The notes under the pieces are model-generated. The model worked only from the letters and a program-made list of their open reading frames with translations, was not told the origin of the DNA and made no database searches. From positions 186,001-250,000 of the forward strand of contig NZ_MDEB01000006.1 in NCBI RefSeq assembly GCF_002939945.1: DNA of 64,000 bases, in the 5' to 3' direction. The position numbers and the translations under genes were made by a program. The stretch's first letter is position 1; the number at the start of each line of letters is the position of its first letter. The stretch comes from Xanthomonas arboricola pv. populi (GTDB taxonomy: Bacteria > Pseudomonadota > Gammaproteobacteria > Xanthomonadales > Xanthomonadaceae). This document shows, one piece after another, positions 34,865 to 45,059 of the stretch.

Positions 34865-35980
34865 TCAGCCGCGCGGCGCCGATGCCGGTGCCGCCACCGC
34901 GAGCGTGGAGGTCGGCAGTGCCTGCGGGGCGGGGCAGTGGCTTGGATCCTGTTGCGTCTGCGCCAGCCACTGCTCGATCGGCCCGCCCAGCAGATCCAGT
35001 CGCAGCGGCAGGCTCAGATGGGTTTCGCCGGGCAGCTCGACGTAGTGCGCGCGCGGGCTGGCCAGCGCCAGCGCACGTCCATGCGCCACCGGGATGTGCT
35101 GATCGGCATCGCCATGCACCAGCAGCACGCAGCTGCGGGTGTCGGCCAGGGCGTGCGCGACATCGACGTGGTCCAGATCCAGCTGCAGCTGGCGGTCGGC
35201 GGCGGCGATCACCGCGTCGAGATCCTGGTCGGCATAGCGCCAGCGCGCATACGCGGCCACCGCCTGCCCACGCCAGCCGTTCGGTTGGCTGGCGAGCAGG
35301 TGCGGCACCATGTCGCGAATGCCGCGCCCGGCGTTGGCGAAGGATTCCATCGCCACCACGCCGGTCACGCGCGGCCCAAGCTTGTCGGCGGTGAACAGCG
35401 CGGTGGCGGCGCCGTAGGAAATGCCGAACAGGTACAGCGGGCCACGGATCTCGCCGCGTGGTTGCAGCGCATCGAGCACATCGATCACGTCGTCGGATTC
35501 GCGCGTGCCGTAACCGGAGGGACCACCGCCGGAATGGCCGTGGTTGCGCAGGTCGATGGTAATCACCCGGTAGCCGGCCTGCGCCAGCTCCAGCGACCAC
35601 GGCAGCAGCGAATCGCCATCCATCATCCAGCCATGCAGCAGCACCACGGTGCCGCGCGGCGTCGCTGGGGCCGAGGTGGGCACCTTGAAACTGAAATCCA
35701 CATCCAGCGCATGCGCCGGATCGTGGCGCTGGCCGAGATAGCGGTACTGCATGGCGTACTGGCCGGGGTCGATCGCGCGCCAGAAGATCGGCACCTGATC
35801 GCGCGTGACCACATGCCCGCTGCGGTTGGGCACCGTGGCGATGGTGGCGGCAATACGCTCTTCATCCAGCAACGGCGAGGTGCCACCGGGTGCAACCAGG
35901 CGCTCGCTGAGCGAGGTGGAGGACGAAGAACAGCCGGCCAGCCACAGGCAGGCACAGGCCAGCAGAATCAGGCGCGTCAT
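34865..35980 (-). CDS. Lipoprotein alpha/beta hydrolase
   Basis: A 371-residue hydrolase with a lipoprotein signal (MTRLILLACACLWLAGC, lipobox LAGC). The alpha/beta fold has the oxyanion HGWMMDGDS, the nucleophile elbow GISYGAA (Ser), the acid in LLVHGDADQHIP and the base His in ETHLSLP. The substrate is unknown; an esterase or peptidase role at the envelope is likely. The upstream ATG at 36001 would add seven residues and weaken the signal. It stands alone. Confidence 0.82.
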   Translation of the reverse strand: MTRLILLACACLWLAGCSSSSTSLSERLVAPGGTSPLLDEERIAATIATVPNRSGHVVTRDQVPIFWRAIDPGQYAMQYRYLGQRHDPAHALDVDFSFKVPTSAPATPRGTVVLLHGWMMDGDSLLPWSLELAQAGYRVITIDLRNHGHSGGGPSGYGTRESDDVIDVLDALQPRGEIRGPLYLFGISYGAATALFTADKLGPRVTGVVAMESFANAGRGIRDMVPHLLASQPNGWRGQAVAAYARWRYADQDLDAVIAAADRQLQLDLDHVDVAHALADTRSCVLLVHGDADQHIPVAHGRALALASPRAHYVELPGETHLSLPLRLDLLGGPIEQWLAQTQQDPSHCPAPQALPTSTLAVAAPASAPRG

Positions 35981-36114
35981 GGCGAAGATCGATGGATGCA
36001 ACGGCCGGGCAGGCTACGGCCTGCCCGGCCCGCGCATCTACCGCACTGCAGTGACAAAACGATGACAGCCCGCAATACGTTCAGCCGCAGCACCCGCACT
36101 CCCTCTGCCTTGGC

Positions 36115-36165
36115 TGCCACCATTCCCCAATCCCGATTCCCCATTCCCGGCGGGCCAACAACCCG
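36115..36165. repeat. GATTCCC-type short intergenic repeats
   Basis: Tandem variants of the word CCCGATTCCC/CCCAATCCC lie between the hydrolase and the permease genes. The same words recur at 48934-49015 and 54395-54442. They are low-complexity intergenic repeats common in Xanthomonas; no function is assigned. Confidence 0.6.
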
Positions 36166-36167
36166 CC

Positions 36168-37487
36168 TTACACCTCACGCAACGCCGTCGTGATCGGCAA
36201 CCGCGCCGCGCGCAAGGCCGGAAACAGCCCGCCGACCAGGCCGATGCCCAGCGCCCATTTCAGCCCGCTCCACAGCAGCTCCGGCGAGACCTTGAACTGG
36301 AACACGATCTGGCTGAAGCTGCTGCCCAGCGTGGACACGCTGTAGCCATTGAAGAGGGCCCAGGCGATCAGGCCACCGAGCAGGCCGCCCAGCAGTGCCA
36401 GCAGCATGGTTTCCAGCATCAGCGCCATGATCACCGGCGTGCCGCGAAAACCGATTGCGCGCATCGTGGCGATCTCGCGCGCCCGCGTGGCCACTGCCGC
36501 ATACATGGTGTTGAGCGCGCCGAACACCGCGCCCACCGCCATGATTGCGCCGATCACCGTGCCCAGCACGCTGATCAACCTGTTCAAGCCGCCACCCTGT
36601 TTGCCGTAGTAGGCACGGGTGGTTTCCACATCCAGTTTGAGTCGCGGGTCGGCGGCCATGGCGGTCTTGAACTGGCCGAAGCCGGCCTTGCCGGTGGTGC
36701 GTACGCTGATCGACTGATAGGCGCTGCGGTTGTAGGTGGTGGCCAGGGTCTGCGCATCGGTCCACAGCTCCGAATCGTGCGCATCGCCGGAGGCGAACAC
36801 GCCGACCACGGTCCATTGCTGGCTGCCCAGGGTGAGCGTCCTGCCCAGCTCCAAGCCACGGAACTGATTCAACGCGCCCTTGCCGACCACGATCTCGCGC
36901 AGGCCGGTGGTGAAGCGCCGGCCCTGCACCAGCCTGACCTTGGCGTGCACCGCCCAGGCCTGCTCGCCCACGCCACGCACCTGCGCGTTGACGTCGGTGC
37001 CATCGGACTTGGAGGCGATGTTGACCACTTGCGAGAGCTCCGGCGACAGCAGCGGGCGGCCCCTGGCATCGGCGGCGATGCCGGGCAGGCTGTTGATCAG
37101 CGGCACCAGCTCGCGGGTGATCACCGAGTTGGTCTCGGCCTGCGAGCCGCCGCGCAACACAATCGCGGTGGTGTCGTCGCCGGTGCTGTTGAGCGTGGCC
37201 TGGAAGCCCTGGCCCATCGCCAGCATCGCCACCAGCACGCCGACCACCCCGGCGATGCCGACCACGATCACCGAGCTGGCACCCCAGCGTTGCGGCAGCG
37301 TGGCGATGCCGATACGTGTGGTGGCCAGTGACAGCCGGCCGCTGCGTGTGACCAGCAGCCATACCGCCAGCAACGCTGCGATGACCAGCACGCCGATCCA
37401 CGGCAGCGCGATCCACACACCCAACCCGACGGCCAGCACCACGACCGACAGCAGATTGACGAGACGGTTCTTCCATTTGGTTTGCAT
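36168..37487 (-). CDS. ABC transporter permease, MacB/FtsX type (second permease)
   Basis: A 439-residue inner-membrane protein. Two close N-terminal helices and another near residue 70 are followed by a MacB-type periplasmic domain (about 95-300) and three C-terminal helices with the FtsX motif (MYAAVATRAREIATMRAIGF). It is the last gene of a four-gene efflux operon read leftward: adaptor, ATPase, permease, permease. The start lies 13 bases after the stop of the first permease, with CAGGAG upstream. The two permeases differ, so they probably form a heterodimer. Confidence 0.87.
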   Translation of the reverse strand: MQTKWKNRLVNLLSVVVLAVGLGVWIALPWIGVLVIAALLAVWLLVTRSGRLSLATTRIGIATLPQRWGASSVIVVGIAGVVGVLVAMLAMGQGFQATLNSTGDDTTAIVLRGGSQAETNSVITRELVPLINSLPGIAADARGRPLLSPELSQVVNIASKSDGTDVNAQVRGVGEQAWAVHAKVRLVQGRRFTTGLREIVVGKGALNQFRGLELGRTLTLGSQQWTVVGVFASGDAHDSELWTDAQTLATTYNRSAYQSISVRTTGKAGFGQFKTAMAADPRLKLDVETTRAYYGKQGGGLNRLISVLGTVIGAIMAVGAVFGALNTMYAAVATRAREIATMRAIGFRGTPVIMALMLETMLLALLGGLLGGLIAWALFNGYSVSTLGSSFSQIVFQFKVSPELLWSGLKWALGIGLVGGLFPALRAARLPITTALREV

Positions 37488-37500
37488 CTGCGTGCTCCTG

Positions 37501-38661
37501 TCAGCGGCCGGCGAGGGCATCGACGATCTTCAAGCGCTGCGCGCGTCGCGCCGGCAGCACACCCACCACGATGCCGATGCCGGCCATCAGGCCCAGCCCG
37601 ACCAACCAGGTCTGCAGCGGTACGCTCTGCACCGGCATCACCCCACCGCTGCGTGCGGCCACCAGTGGGATCACCAGCGCCGCCAGGCCCATGCCGATCA
37701 GCCCGCCCAGCCCGATCAACAACACCGATTCGACCATCACCAGACTCAGCACGGTGCGGTCCTGAAAGCCCAGCGTCTTGAGCGTGGCCAACTCCGGTAT
37801 GCGCTCGCGCACTGCCTGCGCCATGGTGTTGCCGGTCAGCAGCAGCAAGGTGAAGAACACCGCCGCCATGATCGAGGTGACGATCAGCCCGATATCGGCG
37901 AACTGTTTGAGGAAGGCCTGCTGGAACGCCGATTCGGTCTGTGACTTGGTTTCGTGATCGGAGTTGGCCGACAAGGCATCGATGGCCTGCGCCACGCGCG
38001 AGGCCTGGTCGGCGTTAGCCAGCGTCACCGTGTACCAGCTGACCTTGCTCTTGATGTAGTCGTTGGACTCGTCGAAGTATTTCCAGTTCATCATCAACTG
38101 GCGTTCCTGATTGGCCGCCACCGCGCGGTCTTTCATGCGGAAGATGCCGACCAACTGCAGCGGCCAGTCGTTGCTGCCGCCACGCGGAAAGATGGTGGCC
38201 TGTAGCGGGATGGTGTCGCCGATCTTCCAGCCATTGTCCTTGGCCAGGGTCTCGCCGACGATGGCGCCGGTGCGCGTGGTCTGGAATGCCTTCAACTGCT
38301 CCCTGGGCAGCGCGTATTCGCTGTAGACGTCGAAGAAATTGGGCGCCACCGAAAAGTTCGGGAAGAAGTTCTTCGGGTCGCGGTAGATGCCGCCGAACCA
38401 CATCGCCGAGGTCACATCGCGCACGCCCGGCACGCTGCGGATCTGCGGCTCCAGGCTGATCGGCAGCGACTGGGTGATCGACAGGCGCGAGGCCACCACC
38501 AGACGGTTCACGCCGCTGACACTGCCGCCGGAGGTGAAGGCCACGCGCACCGAATCGAGCATGCCGAACAGCAGGAATGCCGCCACCACCGACAGCAACG
38601 TCAACAAGGTGCGCGTCTTGCTGCGGAACAACTGCGCCCACACCAGCGAGAGATACTTCAT
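37501..38661 (-). CDS. ABC transporter permease, MacB/FtsX type (first permease)
   Basis: A 386-residue permease with one N-terminal helix (TLLTLLSVVAAFLLFGMLDS), a periplasmic MacB_PCD domain (about 40-250) and three C-terminal helices with the FtsX pattern (AQAVRERIPELATLKTLGF). It starts 12 bases after the ATPase gene and is followed closely by a second permease. The family exports peptides, lipopeptides or antibiotics by mechanotransmission rather than by classical alternating access. Confidence 0.88.
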   Translation of the reverse strand: MKYLSLVWAQLFRSKTRTLLTLLSVVAAFLLFGMLDSVRVAFTSGGSVSGVNRLVVASRLSITQSLPISLEPQIRSVPGVRDVTSAMWFGGIYRDPKNFFPNFSVAPNFFDVYSEYALPREQLKAFQTTRTGAIVGETLAKDNGWKIGDTIPLQATIFPRGGSNDWPLQLVGIFRMKDRAVAANQERQLMMNWKYFDESNDYIKSKVSWYTVTLANADQASRVAQAIDALSANSDHETKSQTESAFQQAFLKQFADIGLIVTSIMAAVFFTLLLLTGNTMAQAVRERIPELATLKTLGFQDRTVLSLVMVESVLLIGLGGLIGMGLAALVIPLVAARSGGVMPVQSVPLQTWLVGLGLMAGIGIVVGVLPARRAQRLKIVDALAGR

Positions 38662-38673
38662 GGCAGCACTCCT

Positions 38674-39363
<690 letters not shown>

Positions 39364-39748
39364 GGCGACTCCTGGCGGTGCAATGGAAAGAGGTGAGAGC
39401 GGTGCGGCATGGCGACTGCGATGGCATGAGGCGGCAACACGGCGATGCGATGACGGTGACGCGGCAAGACGATGCGAGGCTTGATGACGACAGGTGCAAA
39501 TACCGGGCGACAGGGCTGACGACGCACGGCGGCGGCGAGCGAAGCGTGGCTGGTTCTGCAACGGCCGATGACGATGTTGAATACGGATCACGACCGACGC
39601 GCGATCGTTGCTTCATGGTTACATCGCTGTGTGCGATCACAACGCCATCCAGGCACAACGATCGTGTAAGCCACTGACGGCTCATGTGGGCGCTGCGCTC
39701 CCCGCAGCGGCGGCGCTGCCCATGCGTTGACCGCGGTTGCCCCTCTGG
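39364..39748. other. Gap inside the efflux operon, no gene supported
   Basis: About 385 bases separate the adaptor gene from the ATPase gene. It contains repeated GCGATGCGATGACGGTGACG-like words but no supported gene. The gap may hold an internal promoter for the ATPase and permease genes. Confidence 0.4.
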
Positions 39749-40993
39749 TTATTCGGCAGCGTCCGCTTCCGCTTCGGCCACCGTGTCGCCATCCTTCAGG
39801 CCTTGCGGCGGATCCAGCACCACGCTGTCGCCCGCACTCAAACCCGACAACACCTGACGGTCCTCGCCCATCACCATCCCGGGAGTGACCGTCTTCATGC
39901 TGACAGTGTTGCGCTCGCCAACCACGAACGCGACCGTGCGCGTGTCGCGTTCGACCAGCGCCGCACCCGGCACGCGCACGCCCTGCGGCTTGCTGGCTTC
40001 CTGCGCGTTGGCCTGTTCCAGAAAGCTCACCCGCACGCCCATCTCCGGCACGATGCGCGGGTCCTTGAGCTTGAACGCCACGCGCACCTTCACCGTGGCC
40101 TTGCCGCGATCGGCGGTGGGAATGATGGCGATCACCTCACCGGGAATCTTCCATTCCGGGTACGCGTTGAGCACCGCTTCCACCGGCATCTTCGGCTGCA
40201 CGCGGCCGATGTAGGACTCGCCCACTTCCACTTCGATTTCCAGCGATTCCATATCCACGATGGTGCCGATGCCGGTGCGGGTGAAGCCGCCGCCGGCCGA
40301 CAGCGGCGAGACGATTTCGCCGGGCTGCGCGGCCTTGGCGGTGACCACGCCGGCAAACGGCGCACGCACCACGTTGAAGTCCGAGCGGATCGCCGAGATC
40401 GCCAGCTGGTCCGATGCCACGCGCACGTTGCGTTGCGCATTCTGCAGCTGTGCGCGCAAGGCATCGCGTTGTGCGGTGGCCTGCTCGTACTGCGAGCGCG
40501 AGACCAGTTGCGCGCCGACCAGCGATTGCAGCCGCGTGGCATCGGCATTGGCTACCGCCAGTTGCGCCTGCATGTTGTCGACCTGGCTGCGTGCGGCAGA
40601 CAGCTGCGATGCCGACAGCGTGCGCTGCGCATCGGCATCCAGCGGGTCGAGCGTGGCCATTACCTGGCCTTGTTCGACGCGCATGCCTTCTTCGATCATC
40701 ACCTCGCGCACCTTGCCGGTGACCTGCGCCGACACCGTGGCCATGCGCCGCGCCACCACATAGCCCGACGCATCCAGCACCGAGGCACTGCTGCTGCCGG
40801 CGCTGATCGCCACTACTGCTGCGGTCTGCACATTCGCCACCGGGCGGCGGGTGAACCACCACGCCGCGGCCGCCAACAGCACGACGATGACAACGGCGGC
40901 GACGATCCAGCCGCCGCGCCGTGCAGGTTCGGGGGCGGCAGGACGCTGGCGGTCGATGCGCAGTTGCTTGAGCAGATCGGCAGAAGTATTCAT
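39749..40993 (-). CDS. MacA/HlyD-type periplasmic adaptor of the efflux system
   Basis: A 414-residue adaptor. An N-terminal membrane helix (WIVAAVVIVVLLAAAAWWF, about 28-46) anchors it. Lipoyl halves (TVSAQVTGKVREVMIEEGMRV and FNVVRAPFAGVVTAKAAQPG), separated by a coiled coil (about 120-190), and a beta-barrel follow. It would connect the MacB-like permeases to an outer-membrane TolC-like channel, which is not encoded here. It is the first gene of the leftward operon and is divergent from a two-component system. Confidence 0.9.
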   Translation of the reverse strand: MNTSADLLKQLRIDRQRPAAPEPARRGGWIVAAVVIVVLLAAAAWWFTRRPVANVQTAAVVAISAGSSSASVLDASGYVVARRMATVSAQVTGKVREVMIEEGMRVEQGQVMATLDPLDADAQRTLSASQLSAARSQVDNMQAQLAVANADATRLQSLVGAQLVSRSQYEQATAQRDALRAQLQNAQRNVRVASDQLAISAIRSDFNVVRAPFAGVVTAKAAQPGEIVSPLSAGGGFTRTGIGTIVDMESLEIEVEVGESYIGRVQPKMPVEAVLNAYPEWKIPGEVIAIIPTADRGKATVKVRVAFKLKDPRIVPEMGVRVSFLEQANAQEASKPQGVRVPGAALVERDTRTVAFVVGERNTVSMKTVTPGMVMGEDRQVLSGLSAGDSVVLDPPQGLKDGDTVAEAEADAAE

Positions 40994-41426
40994 CGATGAC
41001 CAGGACGGGATGCTGCGCGAAATGTGACGGGCCGCGGGCGGTGCCGCAAGCTGCCGGAAGTCACCAAAGCGGTTGCGGCGATGAACGGTAGCGCGACCAA
41101 CGCTGTTGCAAGGTGCTGCGCAGCATGCGACCGCAGCGGCAGCTTCCACCAGTGACAGTTGTCACCTGGCGTGCATGACAGCGGCAACTGGCTCGGCTCT
41201 CCAGGATGGGCGAGGCTGCAGCATCCTCATGCTGCGGGAACCGCCATGCGCCGTGTTCATTGCTGTCGTTGGCCTGTGCGATTGCCCGGGTCAGTGTTGC
41301 GTCCAGCCAACGCGAGCAGGCGCAGCGCAGATGCTTGAGAACGCTGGTTCGCCGCGAGCTGCAGCATCGGGCGCCCAGCCGGGCCCGGCAGTGGCAGAAT
41401 CCGATCACTCACACGGACCCATCCCG
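40994..41426. other. Divergent regulatory region, no gene supported
   Basis: About 430 bases between the leftward efflux operon and the rightward sensor kinase gene. Apart from the palindrome at 41152-41165 nothing specific is recognised. A frame open upstream of the kinase start (from 41106) has no good start signal and is left out. Confidence 0.4.
41152..41165. promoter_or_regulatory. Operator-like inverted repeat GTGACA-GT-TGTCAC
   Basis: A perfect six-base inverted repeat with a two-base spacer, flanked by a CCAG/CTGG pair. It lies midway between the divergent efflux and two-component genes. A binding site for the LuxR-type regulator encoded at 42704 is a reasonable guess. Confidence 0.4.
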
Positions 41427-42614
41427 ATGCGCTTGTGGCTGCCCGCCTGGCTTCGCCCCGCCGCCACGTCGCAGGTTGCTGCACGGCTGGCGCAGGGCCA
41501 GTCGCCATGGATGGATGGCGTGCATCTGCTGTGGTCGAGCTGGGTGTTCGTGGTGCCCGTGTTTTCGCCACGTGGCTACGACAGCACCTGGCTGCTGTGT
41601 ACCTTGCTGTCGTATCCGGTATTTCTGCTGTTGTACGCACGCATGCTGCTGGCCCCGCGCGGCACCCTGTATCGCTATGCCTGGGCGATGGGTGTACTCA
41701 GTGCCGCGTTGCTGCCGGTGTATCCGGCGGGCATCAGCTATTTCGTCTTCGCCTGCCTGAGCCTGCGCCCGTCCACACGGCATGCCGTGTGGCGGCACTT
41801 CGCGATGCTGGTGGCGATGAACGTGCTCTACCTGGGCTGGGCGCACTGGCTGGGAATGCGCCTGCAATCGCTGGTGTGGTTGCCGGTGTCGGTGCTGGGC
41901 ATGGCCGGGGTCGGTGCGGTGTACAGCATCAACGAACGCAAGGACGCGTTGCTGCGCCTGTCGCAGGACGAAGTGCGCCGGCTGGCCGCCACCGCCGAGC
42001 GCGAACGGATCGGCCGCGACCTGCACGATCTGCTCGGCCACACCTTGTCGCTGGTGGCACTCAAATCCGATCTGGCCGCGCGTCTGATCGCGCGCGACCC
42101 GCAGGGCGCGCGCAGCGAAATCGATGCGGTGGCGCAGATTTCGCGCGATGCCCTGGCGCAGGTGCGGCGCGCGGTCACCGGTATTCGCGCGGCCGGCCTG
42201 GTGGCCGAGCTGGCGTCGGCGCGGGTGTTGCTGGACATGGACGGCATCGTGCTGGAGCACGACCTGCAGACGCTGGCATTGCCGCCTGAACACGAAACCG
42301 CACTGGCGCTGGTGGTGCGCGAAGCGGCCACCAATGTGCAACGGCATGCACAGGCCAAACGTGTGCGCGTGAGTTTGCGCGCGCACGGCGAACAGGCGGT
42401 GCTGGACATCACCGACGACGGGCGCGGCGGGGTGATCGTGCCCGGCAATGGCCTGGACGGCATGCGCACGCGCCTGCACGGCCTGGGCGGTGCGCTGGAG
42501 GTGGAAGCGCTGCCGCGCGGCACGCGCCTGCGCGCCAGCATGCCGTTGCCGCAGCCCACACCGGCGCCGGCGCAGCCGCCGGTGCCGGTCCCGCTGCTGC
42601 CACCGTCGCGCTGA
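41427..42614 (+). CDS. Sensor histidine kinase, DesK/NarL-type (HisKA_3)
   Basis: A 395-residue kinase. Four to five membrane helices in the first 165 residues form the sensor. The phospho-acceptor His lies in ERERIGRDLHDLLGHTLSLV, the HisKA_3 pattern of DesK-like kinases. The HATPase domain has VVREAATNVQRHAQA (N-box) and ITDDGRGG. A Pro-rich tail ends the protein. The gene is 90 bases upstream of its partner regulator. By location it may sense a membrane disturbance and control the divergent efflux operon; that is inference. Confidence 0.88.
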   Translation: MRLWLPAWLRPAATSQVAARLAQGQSPWMDGVHLLWSSWVFVVPVFSPRGYDSTWLLCTLLSYPVFLLLYARMLLAPRGTLYRYAWAMGVLSAALLPVYPAGISYFVFACLSLRPSTRHAVWRHFAMLVAMNVLYLGWAHWLGMRLQSLVWLPVSVLGMAGVGAVYSINERKDALLRLSQDEVRRLAATAERERIGRDLHDLLGHTLSLVALKSDLAARLIARDPQGARSEIDAVAQISRDALAQVRRAVTGIRAAGLVAELASARVLLDMDGIVLEHDLQTLALPPEHETALALVVREAATNVQRHAQAKRVRVSLRAHGEQAVLDITDDGRGGVIVPGNGLDGMRTRLHGLGGALEVEALPRGTRLRASMPLPQPTPAPAQPPVPVPLLPPSR

Positions 42615-42703
42615 TCGCACGGACGCCAACTGCATATCGACCCATGCACGGCAGGCGCAAGCGCTGCTATCGTGCGCCACCGTTGTCTGCATACGAGTGC
42701 GCG

Positions 42704-43306
42704 ATGATCCGGGTGTTGTTGGCCGAAGACCAGGCGCTGCTGCGTGGCGCATTGGTCGCCTTGCTTGGGCTGGAAGACGATATCGAGGTGGTCGGCAGCG
42801 CAGGCGATGGCGAAACTGCGTGGCGCGACCTGCAACGCCTGCGGCCTGACGTACTGATCACCGATATCGAAATGCCCGGCCTGACCGGCCTGGAACTGGC
42901 CCAGCGTATCCAGCGCCAGGCGCTGCCGGTGCGGGTGATGATCGTCACCACCTTCGCCCGCCCGGGATTTCTGCGCCGCGCGCTGGATGCCGGTGTGGCT
43001 GCCTATCTGCTCAAGGACGCGCCGGCCGAACAACTGGTCAGCGCACTGCGTCAGGTGCAGCGCGGCGGCCGGGTGATCGACCCGCAGCTGGCCCTGGATG
43101 CCTGGGTGGAAGCCGATCCCTTGAGCGATCGCGAGCGCACGGTGTTGCGGCTGGCCGGCGAAGGGCGCTCGGCCAGCGAGATCGCGCAGCAGTTGCAGTT
43201 GTCGCATGGCACGGTGCGCAATTACCTGTCCGAATGCATCGGCAAGCTGGGTGTGGCCAATCGCATCGAAGCGTATCGGCTGGCGCGGCAGAAAGGCTGG
43301 CTGTGA
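42704..43306 (+). CDS. LuxR/NarL-family response regulator, DesR-like
   Basis: A 200-residue regulator. The receiver domain has LLAEDQALLRGAL, the phospho-accepting Asp in DVLITDIEMPG, Thr in VTTFARPGF and Lys in YLLKDAP. The C-terminal HTH (about 135-195) has PLSDRERTVLRLAGEGRSAS and HGTVRNYLSECIGKLGV. The sequence is close to DesR. ATG at 42704 is chosen over 42644 because it starts the receiver directly (MIRVLLAEDQ). Confidence 0.9.
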   Translation: MIRVLLAEDQALLRGALVALLGLEDDIEVVGSAGDGETAWRDLQRLRPDVLITDIEMPGLTGLELAQRIQRQALPVRVMIVTTFARPGFLRRALDAGVAAYLLKDAPAEQLVSALRQVQRGGRVIDPQLALDAWVEADPLSDRERTVLRLAGEGRSASEIAQQLQLSHGTVRNYLSECIGKLGVANRIEAYRLARQKGWL

Positions 43307-43484
43307 TGCGGTGACGCAGGCGCGTTGCACTGTCAGCGAGCGCAATCCCGGACGGCATGGGCTGCGCATTGCCGCGCATCGGATGTGCACGCCGTAGCGG
43401 ACAGCTATTCCAGATAAAGCGAAAAGCATGCCGTGCAGGCGCGGGTACACTGCCGGGCCAATACGATCCCTGCGAGCGAACGGC

Positions 43485-44273
43485 ATGAAACCTCTGTGGC
43501 TGTTGGGTCTGCTGCTGGTATGCGCATTCAATGCGTCCGCCGAGCAGTTCAAGATCCTGGTGGCGGCAATTCCCAACCAGTATCACCACGACTATATCCC
43601 GGTCGCCAAGCCGCAATTCGAAGCGATGGCGCGCAAGCATTACGTCGAGCTGGTCTGGGCGTGGAATGCCAAGGCCTTCGATGGCGATCTGTCGCAATAC
43701 GCGGCGATCGTGCTGCTCAACACGCCGGCCACCGATCTGGATCCGGCGCAACGTGCGAACTTTCAGAAATACGTGCGCAACGGTGGCGGCGTGGTGGCGG
43801 TGCACAAGGCGTTTGCGATCAAGCGTGGCGACTGGGAGTGGTACGACCATCTGATCGGCCGCTCGTTCCGCACCCATCCGTACATGCAGACCGCGATGGT
43901 CGACGTGGTGGACGCCAAGTTCCCGGCCACTGCCGGCCTGCCCAGGCGCTGGGTGTGGACCGACGAATGGTACGAATACGATCCGCCGTACAGCGATGAC
44001 CTGGTCACGCTGCTGACGGTGGACGAAACCAGTTACGACCCCACCTTGATCTGGCCCGGTCAGGTCGCCAAGGGCATGGGCACGCAGCACCCGGTGGCCT
44101 GGTACCACCACTTCGAAGGCGGCCGCGTGTTTGCGACCGCGCTGGGTCATCTGGCCGAGGCCTACAACGACCCACGTTATCTGGAGCATCTGTATGGCGG
44201 GATCTACTGGGCCGCGACCGGCAAGGGCATCGAAGCGCCTGCGCCAGCAGCCAAAACAAAACGCCAGCGCTAG
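43485..44273 (+). CDS. Exported ThuA-like domain protein
   Basis: A 262-residue protein with a signal peptide (MKPLWLLGLLLVCAFNASA). The ThuA-like (glutamine amidotransferase-like fold) domain shows YHHDYIPVAKPQFEAMA, VRNGGGVVAVHKAF, WTDEWYEYDPPY and PVAWYHHFEGGRVFATALGHL, as in the family. ThuA proteins are linked to sugar utilisation in rhizobia, while many secreted homologues have unknown function. It stands alone and is followed by intergenic repeats. Confidence 0.82.
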   Translation: MKPLWLLGLLLVCAFNASAEQFKILVAAIPNQYHHDYIPVAKPQFEAMARKHYVELVWAWNAKAFDGDLSQYAAIVLLNTPATDLDPAQRANFQKYVRNGGGVVAVHKAFAIKRGDWEWYDHLIGRSFRTHPYMQTAMVDVVDAKFPATAGLPRRWVWTDEWYEYDPPYSDDLVTLLTVDETSYDPTLIWPGQVAKGMGTQHPVAWYHHFEGGRVFATALGHLAEAYNDPRYLEHLYGGIYWAATGKGIEAPAPAAKTKRQR

Positions 44274-44276
44274 GTC

Positions 44277-44458
44277 CTAGCACCTCTCCCGATGGGAGAG
44301 GGGTTGGGGTGAGGGTACGAGGCAAAGCCACTCTAGATGGCGATTAACCCGATGCTTCGCCCGCACCCTCATCCGCCCCTGCGGGGCACCTTCTCCCGGC
44401 GGGAGAAGGGAAGACCAAGCCCCTCTCCCACCGGGAGAGGGGTTGGGGTGAGGGTACG
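44277..44458. repeat. Cluster of intergenic GGGAGAGGGG repeats
   Basis: Two copies of CCTCTCCC-N-GGGAGAGGGG followed by TTGGGGTGAGGGTACG lie at about 44281-44318 and 44420-44458. Between them is an oppositely oriented relative (CACCCTCATCCGCCCCTGCG, then GGGCACCTTCTCCCGGCGGGAGAAGG, at about 44361-44408). A further copy of the latter lies at 54319-54363. Each can form a short hairpin. This is a genus-typical repeat family between convergent genes. Confidence 0.75.
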
Positions 44459-44516
44459 TCCGCGCAGTGAAATCACTTCATCCAAGACCTCTTCCAACAC
44501 CCACCCATCCCATCCA

Positions 44517-45059
44517 TCAACGCGCAGACGGCTCCCCACGCGCCATGCTGGAAAACACGCCATCCCGGCGCACCCAGGCATGGAACAGCGCCGCGCTCAG
44601 ATGCCCCAGCACGGTGGCGAACAACAGATACGCCAACCATCCATGTGCGCTGCGCAACCAGGCGTACAGCGCCGGATCGTGCGGCGCGATCGGCGGCAAC
44701 TGCGCACCCGGCCACAGCACGATCGGATAAGCGCCGGCCGACAGCATCGCCCAGCCGATCAACGGCATGCCCAGCATCAATGCATATAACAACCAGTGCG
44801 AGGCAACCGCGGCAACCTTCTGCCAGGCCGGCAGGTCGGCCGGCAACGGCGGCGGGCGGTTGCGCAGGCGGTTGATCAGGCGCAGCACCGCAAGAATCAG
44901 GATCGCAATGCCCAAGGGGCGATGCAGATCGATCAACCACGGACGCTGCGTCACCGAAGCCACCATGCCCACGCCGACGAACAGCATGGTCAGGATCATC
45001 GCGGCCATCAACCAATGCAGCACGCGTGCGGGTAGATTGAAGTGGGTGTGGCTGCTCAT
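44517..45059 (-). CDS. Cytochrome b561 family protein
   Basis: A 180-residue di-haem membrane protein with four helices. Haem-ligand His residues are visible in ARVLHWLMAA, IDLHRPLGIA, ASHWLLYALM and SAHGWLAYLL. Such cytochromes move electrons from quinols to periplasmic partners. The start overlaps the stop of the catalase-like peroxidase gene (ATGA), suggesting that this membrane protein supplies electrons to that enzyme. Confidence 0.9.
   Translation of the reverse strand: MSSHTHFNLPARVLHWLMAAMILTMLFVGVGMVASVTQRPWLIDLHRPLGIAILILAVLRLINRLRNRPPPLPADLPAWQKVAAVASHWLLYALMLGMPLIGWAMLSAGAYPIVLWPGAQLPPIAPHDPALYAWLRSAHGWLAYLLFATVLGHLSAALFHAWVRRDGVFSSMARGEPSAR

Noticed and set aside
34403-36193. 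A 596-codon plus-strand frame overlapping rarD and the lipoprotein hydrolase
   Set aside because: It starts inside rarD out of frame and then runs antisense to the hydrolase, which has a lipobox and full catalytic motifs.
44277-44458. Repeats as a CRISPR array
   Set aside because: The units are few, differently oriented and not separated by equal unique spacers, and no cas genes are present.
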